A stretch of 64,000 bases of DNA from Tubiluchus corallicola. Lineage: Eukaryota; Priapulida; Priapulimorpha; Priapulimorphida; Tubiluchidae. Positions within the stretch are counted from its first letter, which is position 1. Each line of letters begins with the position of its first letter. Positions 12,119 through 22,889 of this stretch are shown here, one piece after another. Position numbers and translations under genes: made by a program. Where the stretch lies: contig JAQGDQ010000212.1 of assembly GCA_030141605.1 (NCBI GenBank), forward strand, positions 171,700 to 235,699. Direction: 5' to 3'. Under the pieces are notes generated by a model. That model made no database searches, was not told the DNA's origin, and saw only the letters and a program-made list of their open reading frames with translations.

Positions 12119-14014
12119 ATGGATATTCCTGATATTGACAAATGTGATTTCAGTGGTTTCACCAAACTTCACAGAGCAATTATGGATAACAACATGGGTG
12201 AGGTGCGGCAACTGTTAACAGATGGAGCCGATGTAAACGTCAGGAGCAAGTTTGGTTGGACTGCATTGATTTTTGCTGTTAGCCGAGGACACGATTACAT
12301 TACAAGTTTGTTACTGAAAGCAGGTGCTGATCCTGATATAGCAAAACCAAATGGCTCAACACCACTAATGTGCGCTGTCAGAAAATCAAAGGAAAATGGA
12401 GCCAAAGGACTTACTTTAGCTAACTTGTTGCTACAAGCAGGAGCAAATCCAAATACGGACAATAGAAATGGTTGGACTGCTCTCCACCTGGCGGCTGATG
12501 AAGAAATTACGTTGGAATCAGGTTTGCTGCCTTTGCTTGTGAAACATGGTGTTGATATTGAAAAACCAGACTCTGAAGGCAAAACTGCAATACAGAAGTA
12601 CGTGAATATAGCATCAAATAAAACTCCCAACACCCGCTTCAGGGAAACCATTGGTTACTTGCTGAAATCTCAGTATGTAACCACCCAGAGAAAGGTAGAG
12701 TGGGAAACGTTGAATAACATCAGAGCAGTAAAAACCATTGAAGACTGTATTGCAGGCTGTGAGTCTGTTAAAGATGTACTTAACATCTATGGAAAAGATA
12801 TTTCTGCACCAACGAGTGAAGATAACTTGATAAAGTGGAAAGCAGAAGCTCTTGTTTCAGATGTGTGCAGCATATTAAAAGAAATGGATCATAGACTTGA
12901 GTCTTTTTGTCATTTTGTAGGCAGCAGCGCCTGTGGAATAAAAGCTGGCCTACCAGACGACTTTGACATTTTCATAGTACTGAAAAGCTTAAGTAAGGAC
13001 GTTGTTGTTGAAGCACTAGAAGAAACCGGCTTTGCAAAAATTTCAATAGATGAGAAGACAGCGAAAAAGTTTTCCGAGTTTGTTAGAGATGATAAATTGA
13101 CTTTTATTGACTGGTCAAACAATAAGGGTTACATTGTGTCCATTATCTGCCAGGCAGTTAATAAGATATTTAGGCAAGATTCTGAAATAACAGCATCATT
13201 CCAAGTTGTTGACATTGAGTGGAACAGTAGAGGAGTCACTATACGTCTTGTCTATCATGGAGACTACTATGCTTGTCTACCTGTTGCATTGGACGTTTCT
13301 CCAGTTTTAGAATTACCAGCACTCTCCATTGGAAAAATGCTGTTACGCGAAATAGATACATCAACTCCATTTCATCTAGTTTTTAGACCCTGTCATGAAA
13401 TAACCAAAAATTACTGGATGGTGTCAATGGCGCTGCACGAGAATCAATTGGTAGAGCGTCTAAATGAAGACAAGAAGCGATGTATAATCCTGACAAAAAC
13501 CTTTCTGAACGATCATTTATACTGCCAAGAGGTAAAGTGCCTTGCCAGACTAAAACAGATTCTGCACAATAGAGATTTTGTAAACGTTTTTTGCTCAGTT
13601 AAATTTCATCCCAAGCGCCTTATTGACTCCTACATTCTTAAAACTGCTTTTTTCCACGAAATTAGTCGTCTCCCAGATGACGGGTATTGGAAAGGGGAAG
13701 AAGTGGTTAATCGCATCTTGAGTGTGCTGACTTACGTTGCAAAGTGTTGTCGCAGAAGGTACATGCCTCACTACTTTCTCAAAGATGTAAATGTCCTTAG
13801 AGTCCATTTCAACAGAAAGACAGAAGGCGTGCCGGTTCTGTACTTGATGGCTGTGTGCACCGAAGGAATTTGCGCTCACATCAGGAACAGCACTGTGCCC
13901 ACAAATTTGGGGGTGCTCGGCCTGGATGACTTAAAGAAAGTGGAGTTGTCAGAGTTGGGTGGGTTAAGTAACAGGTGTGAGGAGTTCTTGTCTACATGGT
14001 GTGCACATGAACAG
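12119..14014 (+). CDS. exon 1 (coding) of the ankyrin/Mab-21 gene
   Basis: This exon encodes 632 residues, all ankyrin repeats and nearly all of the nucleotidyltransferase domain. It ends CAG|GTACTG in phase 0. If the donor is not used, the frame continues 42 codons to a TAA at 14138-14140 that overlaps an AATAAA (14136-14141), so a shorter polyadenylated isoform of 674 residues from this ATG is possible. Confidence 0.9.
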
Positions 14015-17000
14015 GTACTGTGGCATTTTTTTTTCACACAAACAAAAATTAAAGAAAATATTACAATTCAGGTAGAATTTGCAGCAAACACATGTAAGGA
14101 AATATTACTAAGTCTTGATTTTATGTGTAAATTCAAATAAAGCATCTATATTTCTGTCTTTGGTCATTCATCTTCCCTGGCCATATGTTGTTTCAAACCT
14201 GACGTCATATTGTCTCACTTCTTTGTCTTCTATTTAAAGTTCACGAATGGCATCATATTGTCTCACTTCTTTGTATTTTATTTAAAGTTCAAATATGGCA
14301 TCATATTGTCTCACTTTCTTGTCTTCTATTTAAAGTTCAAATGCAGCATCATATTGTCACACTTCTTTGTATTTTATTTAAAGTTGAAACATGGCATCAT
14401 ATTGTCTCACTTCTTTGTATTTTATTTAAAGTTCAAATATGGCATCATATTGTCTCACTTCTTTGTAATTTATTTAAAGCTCAAGTATGGCATCATATTG
14501 TTTCACTTCTTTATCGTTGTCTAGCACATTTTCAGCAATTTTTCAAATTTAAATTTCAGCAATATTTATTGCTAATACTGGAATCCAGTCTAAAGATGCG
14601 CCAAGAGGAAAAGGTTGAAGCTTTGCTAAGAAAGCTGTGGGAGTTATATTCAAAGGCAAACGCACTCCAATTTGACATCAATTGCTTGCTTCAGGTACGA
14701 ATTTTAACAAATTTAATTTTTGTGTTTGGCAGTTTAATTTGCTGGCCATTATGTGGGATTCTAAGAATCTCTTTACTGCAAGGAGAGAAAATAGCCTAAC
14801 CTTAACACTGTACCCAGTCTTTGTGTGCAGAAATGCTTGTTACCAGTATAAAATAAATGCTAAGGTCTACAAACTTACAATATTAGCCATTTTATTTGAG
14901 AATTGCAGATATCTAATGAGCACAGATACAGTTGACAAACAAATCATGTTGTCATTTAGCCCACAATGTTTAGTATTTCGAATGATATCATGATGTTTTG
15001 TTTAAAGGGACGAAAAGTGCTCTTTAAGGTATGTCCCCTATGACCTATAAAGGTAGGGGTCATGGCAGGTTTGGTACTACGGAAGGGGGTCACCTACTGG
15101 AAAAGTTTGGGAAATACTGATTTAGAGCAATTATTCAAAGTTTACAGAAATAATTTTTATAACTACGCTTGAAGAATATTTGTTTTTCCATTTTAGACAA
15201 TGGACACATTTTGCCACAATCAGCAAATTCAGCTAATAGCAAGGTACTAACCATAATTATGATCTATTAAATTATTTTGTATAGTGCATGTCTACCTTGG
15301 TGATGAGTAAATGAGTTTGTACGTAATCAGAACATCACATTAGTTTATTTCTCCGTTAAATTTCAAGGAACTATCCTGTTCTCCCACCATGTTAAGGAAC
15401 GACAGTGTGGTTTCTTCCCAAACCGTAAACAATCTTGGAGTAGCTTTAACCGTTGACACTTTTTTTTCTTATAGCAAACCATTTAGCAAACTTGGTAGGT
15501 TGACATTATTGGGAATGTGGAAAATTGGAAAAATCAGTCAGTAAATAGTTTATTGAGGAACAACACAAAACAATATACAATACAATGTAGATAAAAAATC
15601 ACACATCACACAAAGCATGCCAACACTTTAGTATGATCGTCACAAGTATTGAAATAGCAAAAGAAACAGTAGAGGTTAAATAGTAAATAGTATTCACACA
15701 TTTACAAAAGCAATATAATTATAATAATGTGCTTTTGCTATCAATTGATTATGATTTTCTTCTTTTAAAACATTCTGTAATATAATTTGAAATTTTCAAA
15801 TTCACTTTCATTTCTATTCATCAGAAATATAAATTTTGCTTTTACCGTAAGATTTATAAAGTTTGGGAAAGTCTCTTTGACACGAGATAGCAGGCTTTGT
15901 CTGAAATCATAATAATAGTTACATTCAAGAATTGAATGATATTCGTCATCTTGATATATTTAGACATATTCTCAACCTCCGAACAACTGAAAAAATCGTA
16001 AATGCTTTCGTAACATCCAAACTTGATTACTGCAATAGTTGCCTTTTTAGACTTGAAAACGAAAATCGTAAAAACCAACTAGTTCAGAATTCTGCTACTC
16101 GTCTCATTACCGAGACTAGCAAATATAATAATTTCTTCACCCCGTCCTTCTTGGCCCACCCATCTCTCACGGCCTTGCCAGTAACTAAGAGAAGCCATGT
16201 TTTATTTGTACTTAATTTACACTGATAACATATAATTAATTATGGACAACTGATGACAATAATTAGTACGTCATTGTTTCAGTGAGATACTGAAGTTATT
16301 TGTGAGACAACAGTTTGGTCTGCGTGAAGAGGATGGTTTAACTGACATCACCTTAGCAACCAAAACGTAAGAACTGTTTCATACATGTTTCTTTTCAGTA
16401 CAGTGTAAACAGGCCTCTCAGAAGTTTTCAGGAGTTCAAAAGTTTATTTATATTCAAACTGCATCATTACAATAACAAGATAGTAGCCTAGAAAGAAAGC
16501 TAGTTGCCATTACACACAATGACTTTTGATGCATACAGGTTGATCTAAAAAGCATAGCTTGTCAGGCCAACCTGTACGTGAAATAAAAAAAGAAAAAAAG
16601 AAATAATAAATGAAATATTGTTAGGTTCCAGTGTATTGTAGGTTTTTCTTGATAGTATAGTGCAAAGTTAACAGAAAAGTCCATAAAGCAAAACTGGACC
16701 TACTGTTAAACTGTAGGTTAAAACAATCTACTCTTTAAAATATTGAAAGGAAACACTATTTTTTCAAAATTGACTTCTTACGTGAAAGAATTATCATCAC
16801 ACAAACACAATTTCGCGTTCGTGCCACTAGTTTTTTGCTGTTACGTGCCTTTCGCCATTTGCTGGTTAGACGGGCACTAGCGTCTACATTTCGGAAATGT
16901 ATTGCACAAAGAAACAGGTGCTGTACCTCTCAGTATAGATGTGTTAGTTTGTGACGAACTACACATATTTGACAGCTGATGCGTGAGAATAGCGGTAAAT

Positions 17001-18232
17001 TTGAAATTTGAATTTTTATCTTAAAACTTGCCTGGTTTGAGTACTACACACTGAATATCTTACAGTAGCACTGTACTTCAATTTACGCAATATGCAACAC
17101 GCTCGTTGAATATTACTGCTGTTGAAAATTATGTTCATTGCGATGTCATCAACAGCTGGGTTCGCTCGCCTTTAATTAATCTATTATTTAATTATCAGAT
17201 GCGCCTTTACAGCATTAATTGTGTTAAAATGTACGCTGTTTGTTGGACTTGAAAATGGGGTAGTAAGTGAAAAATTATCCTGTCCTCTTTTAAATCTGTA
17301 ATAAGGCTCTTTTTTTCAATAAAAGTTATTTAATACGCAAAAACTATTGCTCAAAATGAAATTTCATTATAATAGTAATTTTAGAGCGCCATCTGTTTGG
17401 TCAGAAAGTAACAAAATCCATTATAACAGTTGTTAAAACTGTAATTACGGCATTGTTTGCACGGCAGCACAATCAAGTTGCGTAATTTTAGTATTTTCAC
17501 TGGAACTTTGGGAATATTTCTCTTTTTAAGCTTTTTTTAAGAAAACGGAATATTTGCCTTAAATTGTTGAATTTGGTCAAGAGGCAAGTACTTTATTGAC
17601 CATTAAATGTGTGCTAACATGAATTAATTTATTTTTATCTTGTTTTTTCTTTACTTATTCTACAAGCAAATGTATTATTAGTGAATCCTGCTTGCTGTAC
17701 TTTTAGCCGGATTTTTTTTCTACTTTAATAAACCTTTTTTTAGTTCCGTCTATGATTGTGAAAGGGTCAAAGGTTAAGTATACCAGCCAATGCATTTGTG
17801 TTCACCTGACAATGCCTTGCAGCCCATGCTGCTGTAAAAGTAATTAAGAAAATTAAGAAAAAGGATGAATGCTAGCAATAGAAATTACCTAGTTCATTTT
17901 TTTGTTCCCAAGCAAGATCCTGCTAGTAAATCACTTTACACACAGAATAATGCATAATAAAGTCCATGTAAAACAACTAAAATTACTGAGCTGAGTAGTC
18001 AGACAGCTTTGTTTTACCCATGCATCACGTGACAGTTGTAGTTAAGACGCATTGCTGTGGTAAACTTAGCCTTTGATGTACAGCAACTGCGCAAGTGCAT
18101 AACAAAACTGTGAATACGCTTATTTACTGTAATGACACCAAATGATTTTTTTATGATTTAAGGATGGTAGCCACTGCATTGAAGGAGATAGCTCAACAGT
18201 TTGACACGAATTGTCTTCAAGGGTCGTGTTAG
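12119..18232 (+). CDS. ankyrin-repeat Mab-21/cGAS-like nucleotidyltransferase (five exons)
   Basis: Join 12119..14014, 14560..14694, 15197..15243, 16283..16366, 18163..18232; all junctions are GT-AG and keep frame, giving about 743 residues. The start is the ATG at 12119, 12 bases after an AG acceptor at 12106, with G at -3 and +4. Residues ~10-155 hold about four ankyrin repeats (GFTKLHRAI, GWTALIFAV, GSTPLMCAV, GWTALHLAA). A Mab-21/cGAS-like nucleotidyltransferase fold follows: GSS at 268, PDDFDIF with acidic Asp281 and Asp283, and Asp392 in VALDVSP. These match the three metal-binding acids of cGAS-like receptors, so catalysis is plausible. No cGAS zinc-thumb H-CC-C cluster was seen. Family members make cyclic dinucleotides after sensing foreign nucleic acid; ligand and product here are unknown. 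The C-terminal exons are helical and unassigned. Confidence 0.9.
14136..14141 (+). terminator. intronic AATAAA overlapping a stop codon
   Basis: The hexamer overlaps the TAA that ends the read-through frame of exon 1. Intronic polyadenylation here would yield an alternative C-terminus. Confidence 0.45.
14204..14515 (+). repeat. 48-bp minisatellite, about 6.5 units
   Basis: Units contain CATCATATTGTCTCACTTCT, then TATTTAAAGTTCAA. It occupies intron 1 of the ankyrin/Mab-21 gene and gives spurious open frames because 48 is a multiple of three. Confidence 0.9.
14560..14694 (+). CDS. exon 2 of the ankyrin/Mab-21 gene
   Basis: This 135-bp, phase-0 exon follows AAATTTCAG and ends CAG|GTACGA. It encodes a charged helical segment including MRQEEKVEALLRKLWELY. 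A second acceptor 24 bp upstream (exon start 14536) is in frame and would add eight residues. Confidence 0.8.
15103..15121. other. possible hAT-type element end
   Basis: GAAAAGTTTGGGAAATACTG resembles the terminal repeat motif common in hAT-derived repeats. No partner end was located. Confidence 0.25.
15197..15243 (+). CDS. exon 3 of the ankyrin/Mab-21 gene
   Basis: This is a 47-bp exon between TTTTAG and AAG|GTACTA. It encodes TMDTFCHNQQIQLIA and leaves phase 2. Its support is splice-signal and frame continuity with its neighbours. Confidence 0.65.
15765..15956 (-). pseudogene. LINE C-terminal domain fossil
   Basis: The minus-strand frame reads DDEYHSILECNYYYDFRQSL and ends in FENFKLYYRMF-stop. 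This is the degenerate form of the DE-x-H / C-x-x-Y-x-x-x-R tail found at the C-terminus of many non-LTR retrotransposon ORF2 proteins. A similar, better-preserved tail is at 54600-54902. Confidence 0.65.
15953..16222 (+). pseudogene. non-LTR retrotransposon reverse transcriptase fragment
   Basis: The plus frame contains IVNAFVTSKLDYCNS, then VQNSATRLIT and LPVTKRSHV. This matches the thumb/post-palm region of CR1/L2/Jockey-like reverse transcriptases (AFVTSRLDYCNSLL, VQNAAARL, LPV-x-x-R). It abuts an oppositely oriented LINE tail inside intron 3 of the ankyrin/Mab-21 gene, so two insertions are joined here. Confidence 0.85.
16283..16366 (+). CDS. exon 4 of the ankyrin/Mab-21 gene
   Basis: This 84-bp exon follows GTTTCAG and ends AAAAC|GTAAGA. 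It encodes SEILKLFVRQQFGLREEDGL, with both split codons agreeing with the neighbouring exons. Confidence 0.75.
16780..16990 (-). repeat. dispersed repeat family C, copy 1 (inverted)
   Basis: The reverse complement of this block matches 21525-21670 and 43083-43310 (GTTCGTCACAAACTAACACA, GAGGTACAGCACCTGTTT, GCGAAATGCATGTA-like motifs). It is a three-copy element with no evident coding potential. Confidence 0.8.
18163..18232 (+). CDS. terminal exon 5 of the ankyrin/Mab-21 gene
   Basis: This exon follows ATGATTTAAG. It encodes MVATALKEIAQQFDTNCLQG plus SC and a TAG stop. The split Thr codon joins exon 4 in frame. Confidence 0.7.
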
Positions 18233-18429
18233 AAAGACAATAGCATCCCACACACAATTACTTACTCCACTGGCATAGTAACATGGATGGAGGTACTTTA
18301 ATCAAGTGAAATGAAAAAGTTGATTCTGTAGTTGATTCTATTGGAATAGTAGAATTATATTATAAAACTTATGTGTATACAGTGTGAGTACAGCAGGCAA
18401 ATATCTTTATATAAATTGTGTTTTGACAA

Positions 18430-20660
18430 TTTGTTGTAGGGGTATTGACCTAACAGTGTTACTTGTCCAGAATTTGTGCATCTATAATTGTTGTAGGAGT
18501 ATTGACCTAATGCTGTAACTTGTCTGTGAAAATTTGAACATCTGTAATTGTTGTAGGAGTATAGACCTAATGCTGTAACTTGTCTGTGAAAATTTGAACA
18601 TCTGTAATTGTTGTAGGAGTATAGACCTAATGCTGTAACTTGTCTGTGAAAATTTGAACATCTGTAATTGTTGTAGGAGTATAGACCTAATGCTGTAACT
18701 TGTCTGTGAAAATTTGAACATCAGTAATTGTTGTAGGAGTATAGACCTAATGCTGTAACTTGTCTGTGAAAATTTGTGCATCTGTAATTGTTGTAGGCTT
18801 AGTGACCAAAGGGTGTAACTTGTCGGTGAAAATTTGTGCATCTATAATTGTTGTAGGAGTATTGACCTAATGCTATAACTTGTCTGTGAAAATTTGAACA
18901 TCTGTAATTGTTGTAGGAGTATAGACCTAATGCTGTAACTTGTCTGTGAAAATTTGAACATCTGTAATTGTTGTAGGAGTATAGACCTAATGCTGTAACT
19001 TGTCTGTGAAAATTTGAACATCTGTAATTGTTGTAGGAGTATAGACCTAATGCTGTAACTTGTCTGTGAAAATTTGAACATCTGTAATTGTTGTAGTCTT
19101 AGTGACCAAAGGGTGTAACTTGTCTGTCAGAATTTGTGCATCTATAATTGTTGTAGGAGTATAGACCTAACGCTGTAACTTGTCTGTGAAAATTTGAACA
19201 TCTGTAATTGTTGTAGGCTTAGTAACCAAAGGGTGTAACTTGTTTGTCGGAATATGTGCATCTATGATTGTTTTAGGGGTATTGACCTAACGCTGTAACT
19301 TGTCTGTCGGAATTTGTGCATCTATAATTGTTGTAGGAGTATAGACCTAACGGTCTAACTTGTCTGTGAAAATTTGAACATCTGTAATTGTTGTAGGAGT
19401 ATAGACCTAATGCTGTAACTTGTCTGTGAAAATTTGAACATCTGTAATTGTTGTAGGAGTATAGACCTAATGCTGTAACTTGTCTGTGAAAATTTGAACA
19501 TCTGTAATTGTTGTAGGAGTATAGACCTAATGCTGTAACTTGTCTGTGAAAATTTGAACATCAGTAATTGTTGTAGGAGTATAGACCTAATGCTGTAACT
19601 TGTCTGTGAAAATTTGTGCATCTGTAATTGTTGTAGGAGTATAGACCTAATGCTGTAACTTGTCTGTGAAAATTTGAACATCAGTAATTGTTGTAGGAGT
19701 ATAGACCTAATGCTGTAACTTGTCTGTGAAAATTTGAACATCTGTAATTGTTGTAGGAGTATAGACCTAATGCTGTAACTTGTCTGTGAAAATTTGAACA
19801 TCTGTAATTGTTGTAGGAGTATAGACCTAATGCTGTAACTTGTCTGTGAAAATTTGAACATCTGTAATTGTTGTAGGCTTAGTGACCAAAGGGTGTAACT
19901 TGTCTGTGAAAATTTGTGCATCTATAATTGTTGTAGGAGTATAGACCTAATGCTGTAACTTGTCTGTGAAAATTTGAACATCTGTAATTGTTGTAGGAGT
20001 ATAGACCTAATGCTGTAACTTGTCTGTGAAAATTTGAACATCTGTAATTGTTGTAGGAGTATAGACCTAATGCTGTAACTTGTCTGTGAAAATTTGAACA
20101 TCTGTAATTGTTGTAGGAGTATAGACCTAACGGTCTAACTTGTCTGTGAAAATTTGAACATCAGTAATTGTTGTAGGAGTATAGACCTAATGCTGTAACT
20201 TGTCTGTGAAAATTTGTGCATCTGTAATTGTTGTAGGAGTATAGACCTAATGCTGTAACTTGTCTGTGAAAATTTGAACATCAGTAATTGTTGTAGGAGT
20301 ATAGACCTAATGCTGTAACTTGTCTGTGAAAATTTGTGCATCTGTAATTGTTGTAGGAGTATAGACCTAATGCTGTAACTTGTCTGTGAAAATTTGAACA
20401 TCAGTAATTGTTGTAGGAGTATAGACCTAATGCTGTAACTTGTCTGTGAAAATTTGTGCATCTGTAATTGTTGTAGGAGTATAGACCTAATGCTGTAACT
20501 TGTCTGTGAAAATTTGTGCATCTGTAATTGTTGTAGGCTTAGTGACCAAAGGGTGTAACTTGTCGGTGAAAATTTGTGCATCTATAATTGTTGTAGGAGT
20601 ATTGACCTAATGCTATAACTTGTCGGTCAGAATTTGTGTATCTATAATTGTTGTAGGCAT
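18430..20660. repeat. 60-bp satellite array, about 37 units
   Basis: The period is exactly 60 bp, with consensus blocks TTGTTGTAGGAGTATAGACC and AACTTGTCTGTGAAAATTTG. At least two unit types alternate: the common GAGTATAGACCTAATGCTG type and a minority GGCTTAGTGACCAAAGGGTG type. The unit boundary reads either AACATCTGTAAT or GTGCATCTGTAAT. A stray partial unit is at about 20788-20812. Minus-strand frames of up to 188 codons arise only because the period is divisible by three. Confidence 0.98.
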
Positions 20661-21280
20661 CATCACCGTCATCGTATGCATCTTACATCTACATTGGGTA
20701 AGCAGAATTCTAAAATGAAAGATATGCCAGTGGCTTGTCAGCACCACTTCCAATGCAAATAGCGACGTCACATTTATCAGTCATAATTTGCACGTCTGTT
20801 GTTGTAGGCTTTATGAAACGTTTACATTTTCGTTGTTTTGGAAATCATTCAAGTTTGCAAACTAGCTGTTCGAAGTCAGCATGTTTTTCTGAACATTAAT
20901 TCATCAAATATAAGAAATGTGCGAAACATTTCAATTAAGTGTATCAATGAATAATTTAAAAAATGTGCCAACCATTTAATGTAAAATGTAAATTTTAAAT
21001 CTATGTAGTTTTATTATAATTATAATGTAACTTCTGATTTTAGATGTAAATGTGATTTTAGAAGTAAATAAAATATAGTTTAATATAAAACCATATTTTG
21101 TGTTATGTGTATTATATGTATATGTATGTGTATATATGTATCATAACATGAATTATATATAATTATAAAGTAATTATTGATTTTTAGATATAAAATTAAT
21201 TTTGGAAGTAAAATCCAATTTAATATGTATTATATTTTAGTGCAAGATGTGTGATGTAATGTAATGTATTTATATATTAT

Positions 21281-21281
21281 T

Positions 21282-21319
<38 letters not shown>

Positions 21320-21345
21320 CATGCGTGCGTGCGTGTGTGTATGCA
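21281..21345. repeat. (GT)n microsatellite
   Basis: A GT/GC dinucleotide run interrupted by GCGTGCAT motifs. Confidence 0.9.
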
Positions 21346-21380
21346 TTTATAATTGGAGAAAAAAATACATATACATATAT

Positions 21381-21387
21381 AATTACT

Positions 21388-21421
<34 letters not shown>

Positions 21422-21426
21422 AGTAA
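21381..21426. repeat. TA-centred palindrome
   Basis: ATTACTCCCTATATA mirrors TATATAGGGAGTAAT around a TA run. It forms the left edge of the family B repeat copy that follows. Confidence 0.75.
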
Positions 21427-21513
21427 TCAACTGACACTAGAAACATGCTTCTTGTAGGTTTTTGAACAAAATGCCACACAGTTACATATGGTAATTAAGA
21501 TCAATTAAGAATA
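21395..21513 (+). repeat. dispersed repeat family B, copy 2
   Basis: Near-identical to 5439-5553. It is joined directly to family C copy 2. Confidence 0.85.
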
Positions 21514-21524
21514 AGTTTAAGATA

Positions 21525-21670
21525 CAGCTGTTGAACGTGTGCAGTTCGTCGCAAACTAACACATCTGAACTGAGAGGTACAGCACCTGTTTTTGTGCAGT
21601 CCATTTCCAAAACGCACGCGCTAGTGCGCGTCTGACTAGCGAAAGGCAAAATGCATGTAACAGCATACTT
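21525..21670 (+). repeat. dispersed repeat family C, copy 2
   Basis: Matches the reverse complement of 16780-16990 and the forward strand of 43083-43310. Confidence 0.8.
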
Positions 21671-21712
21671 TACCCTGTTCACTATTTTGCGATATTATAT
21701 GTCGTAGAAAAG

Positions 21713-21830
21713 CAGTATAGCTGAGCGGATGAGAACTATAACAGAGGCTGAGAAATTATTCGAGGCTGGACCTGGTTAATAAGTGGATGGGTGATGGCTG
21801 GTAAATCTGTTTCATCTACCATACCTCAGT
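21713..21830 (+). mobile_element. probable SINE remnant
   Basis: Contains a box-A-like TAGCTGAGCGGATGAGAAC. CCTGGTTAATAAGTGGATGG follows, which resembles the GTTAGTACTTGGATGGG block of 5S-rRNA-like SINE heads. Too degraded to name a family. Confidence 0.4.
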
Positions 21831-21929
21831 TGTCGTTTGTTGCATGCCTATTTGCCTCTTTAAAGACATAAAAGGATAAAAAAACATATTCTTGCATATA
21901 GCTAAAGAAAAGCCTTGAAATTTCATTTT

Positions 21930-22040
21930 CTTACTGTATACAGAGCTTGTGTAAGCAGTATTGCCGTGTAAAACATGTAAGTTTAAGCTCCCACGCTAAC
22001 AGTTAGGCGCAGCTATTTTAATGGTAAGTTGTCGAGGAAG
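21930..22040 (+). repeat. dispersed repeat family E, weak copy
   Basis: Partial similarity to 3485-3605 and 55225-55352 (TGTAAGTTTAAG, GCAGCTATTTTAATGGTAAG). Confidence 0.4.
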
Positions 22041-22796
22041 AAATTGGAACAGTTCTTATAACCTTGTATAATTGTGTGTTTAGTGAACCAGTGACGTTTT
22101 TGGTGCACACTGGCATAGTCAAAACAATCACGTATTACAAGTTGGCACAAATATGTTAAATTACTACGAATTTTGTTCCAGTTATAAGCCTTTCCAACAG
22201 GTAAACTCAAATTGCAATGTAATATAACTTTATATACGTACTTGCACAGCGAGAACGTCCTGAATTCGGCATATAAGCTTTTTTTAGTTATTCAAATGTC
22301 TGGAATCTCTATTTCATGAAAGGGCCATTTTGATACCAAGTTCATCGCTCTGTGTAATTTCTAAGCTGAGATAATCCACATTGAAGTTGAGGTGCAGGCT
22401 ACACACTGAAAAACGTAACCTTGAGAAAATCGCTGTTAAAGTTAGCCATTGTTTTTTGTCACATTTCTACAAAACGTTTAGTAACTGCACAAATGTTGGT
22501 TGCTATGGATTTCACAAGAACACATTGAAGTTACGTTTACGTCCTATAGGCGGCTCTGCGCTTGGCAACAGGAAAAAACCGCAAGCAAAATGGCAGTTTC
22601 CACGAGCTACTATCGACGTTTGAAAATACGAGTTTTCGACAAACGCCTTACTAATTTTTAGGCAGAGAAGTGGGTAAGAAGTTATTACATTAAATGTGTG
22701 GTATTTTTTAAACAATATCCTGAGGTTCTGTTGCTAGAACGTAAAAGTCCAACACCTTTAGCACTCGTTCTCGTAAAAAAATTTATATTCAACCCA

Positions 22797-22886
22797 ATTT
22801 TTCATGCATTCTACTTTGAAGCATCACGACGCAGTTTTAACTGTGTCGATTTGTGGACGGTTTTGCTTTGGAAGTACACATATGTC
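22797..22886 (+). repeat. dispersed repeat family D, copy 2
   Basis: Shares ATTCTACTTTGAAG and GATTTGTGGACGGTTTTGC-like blocks with 10305-10392. Confidence 0.6.
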
Positions 22887-22889
22887 AAT

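Noticed and set aside
18482-20581. Minus-strand frames of 79-188 codons with a repeated FKFSQTSYSIRS motif
   Set aside because: They are translations of the 60-bp satellite. The period is divisible by three, so one stop-free unit makes a long frame. No start or splice context.
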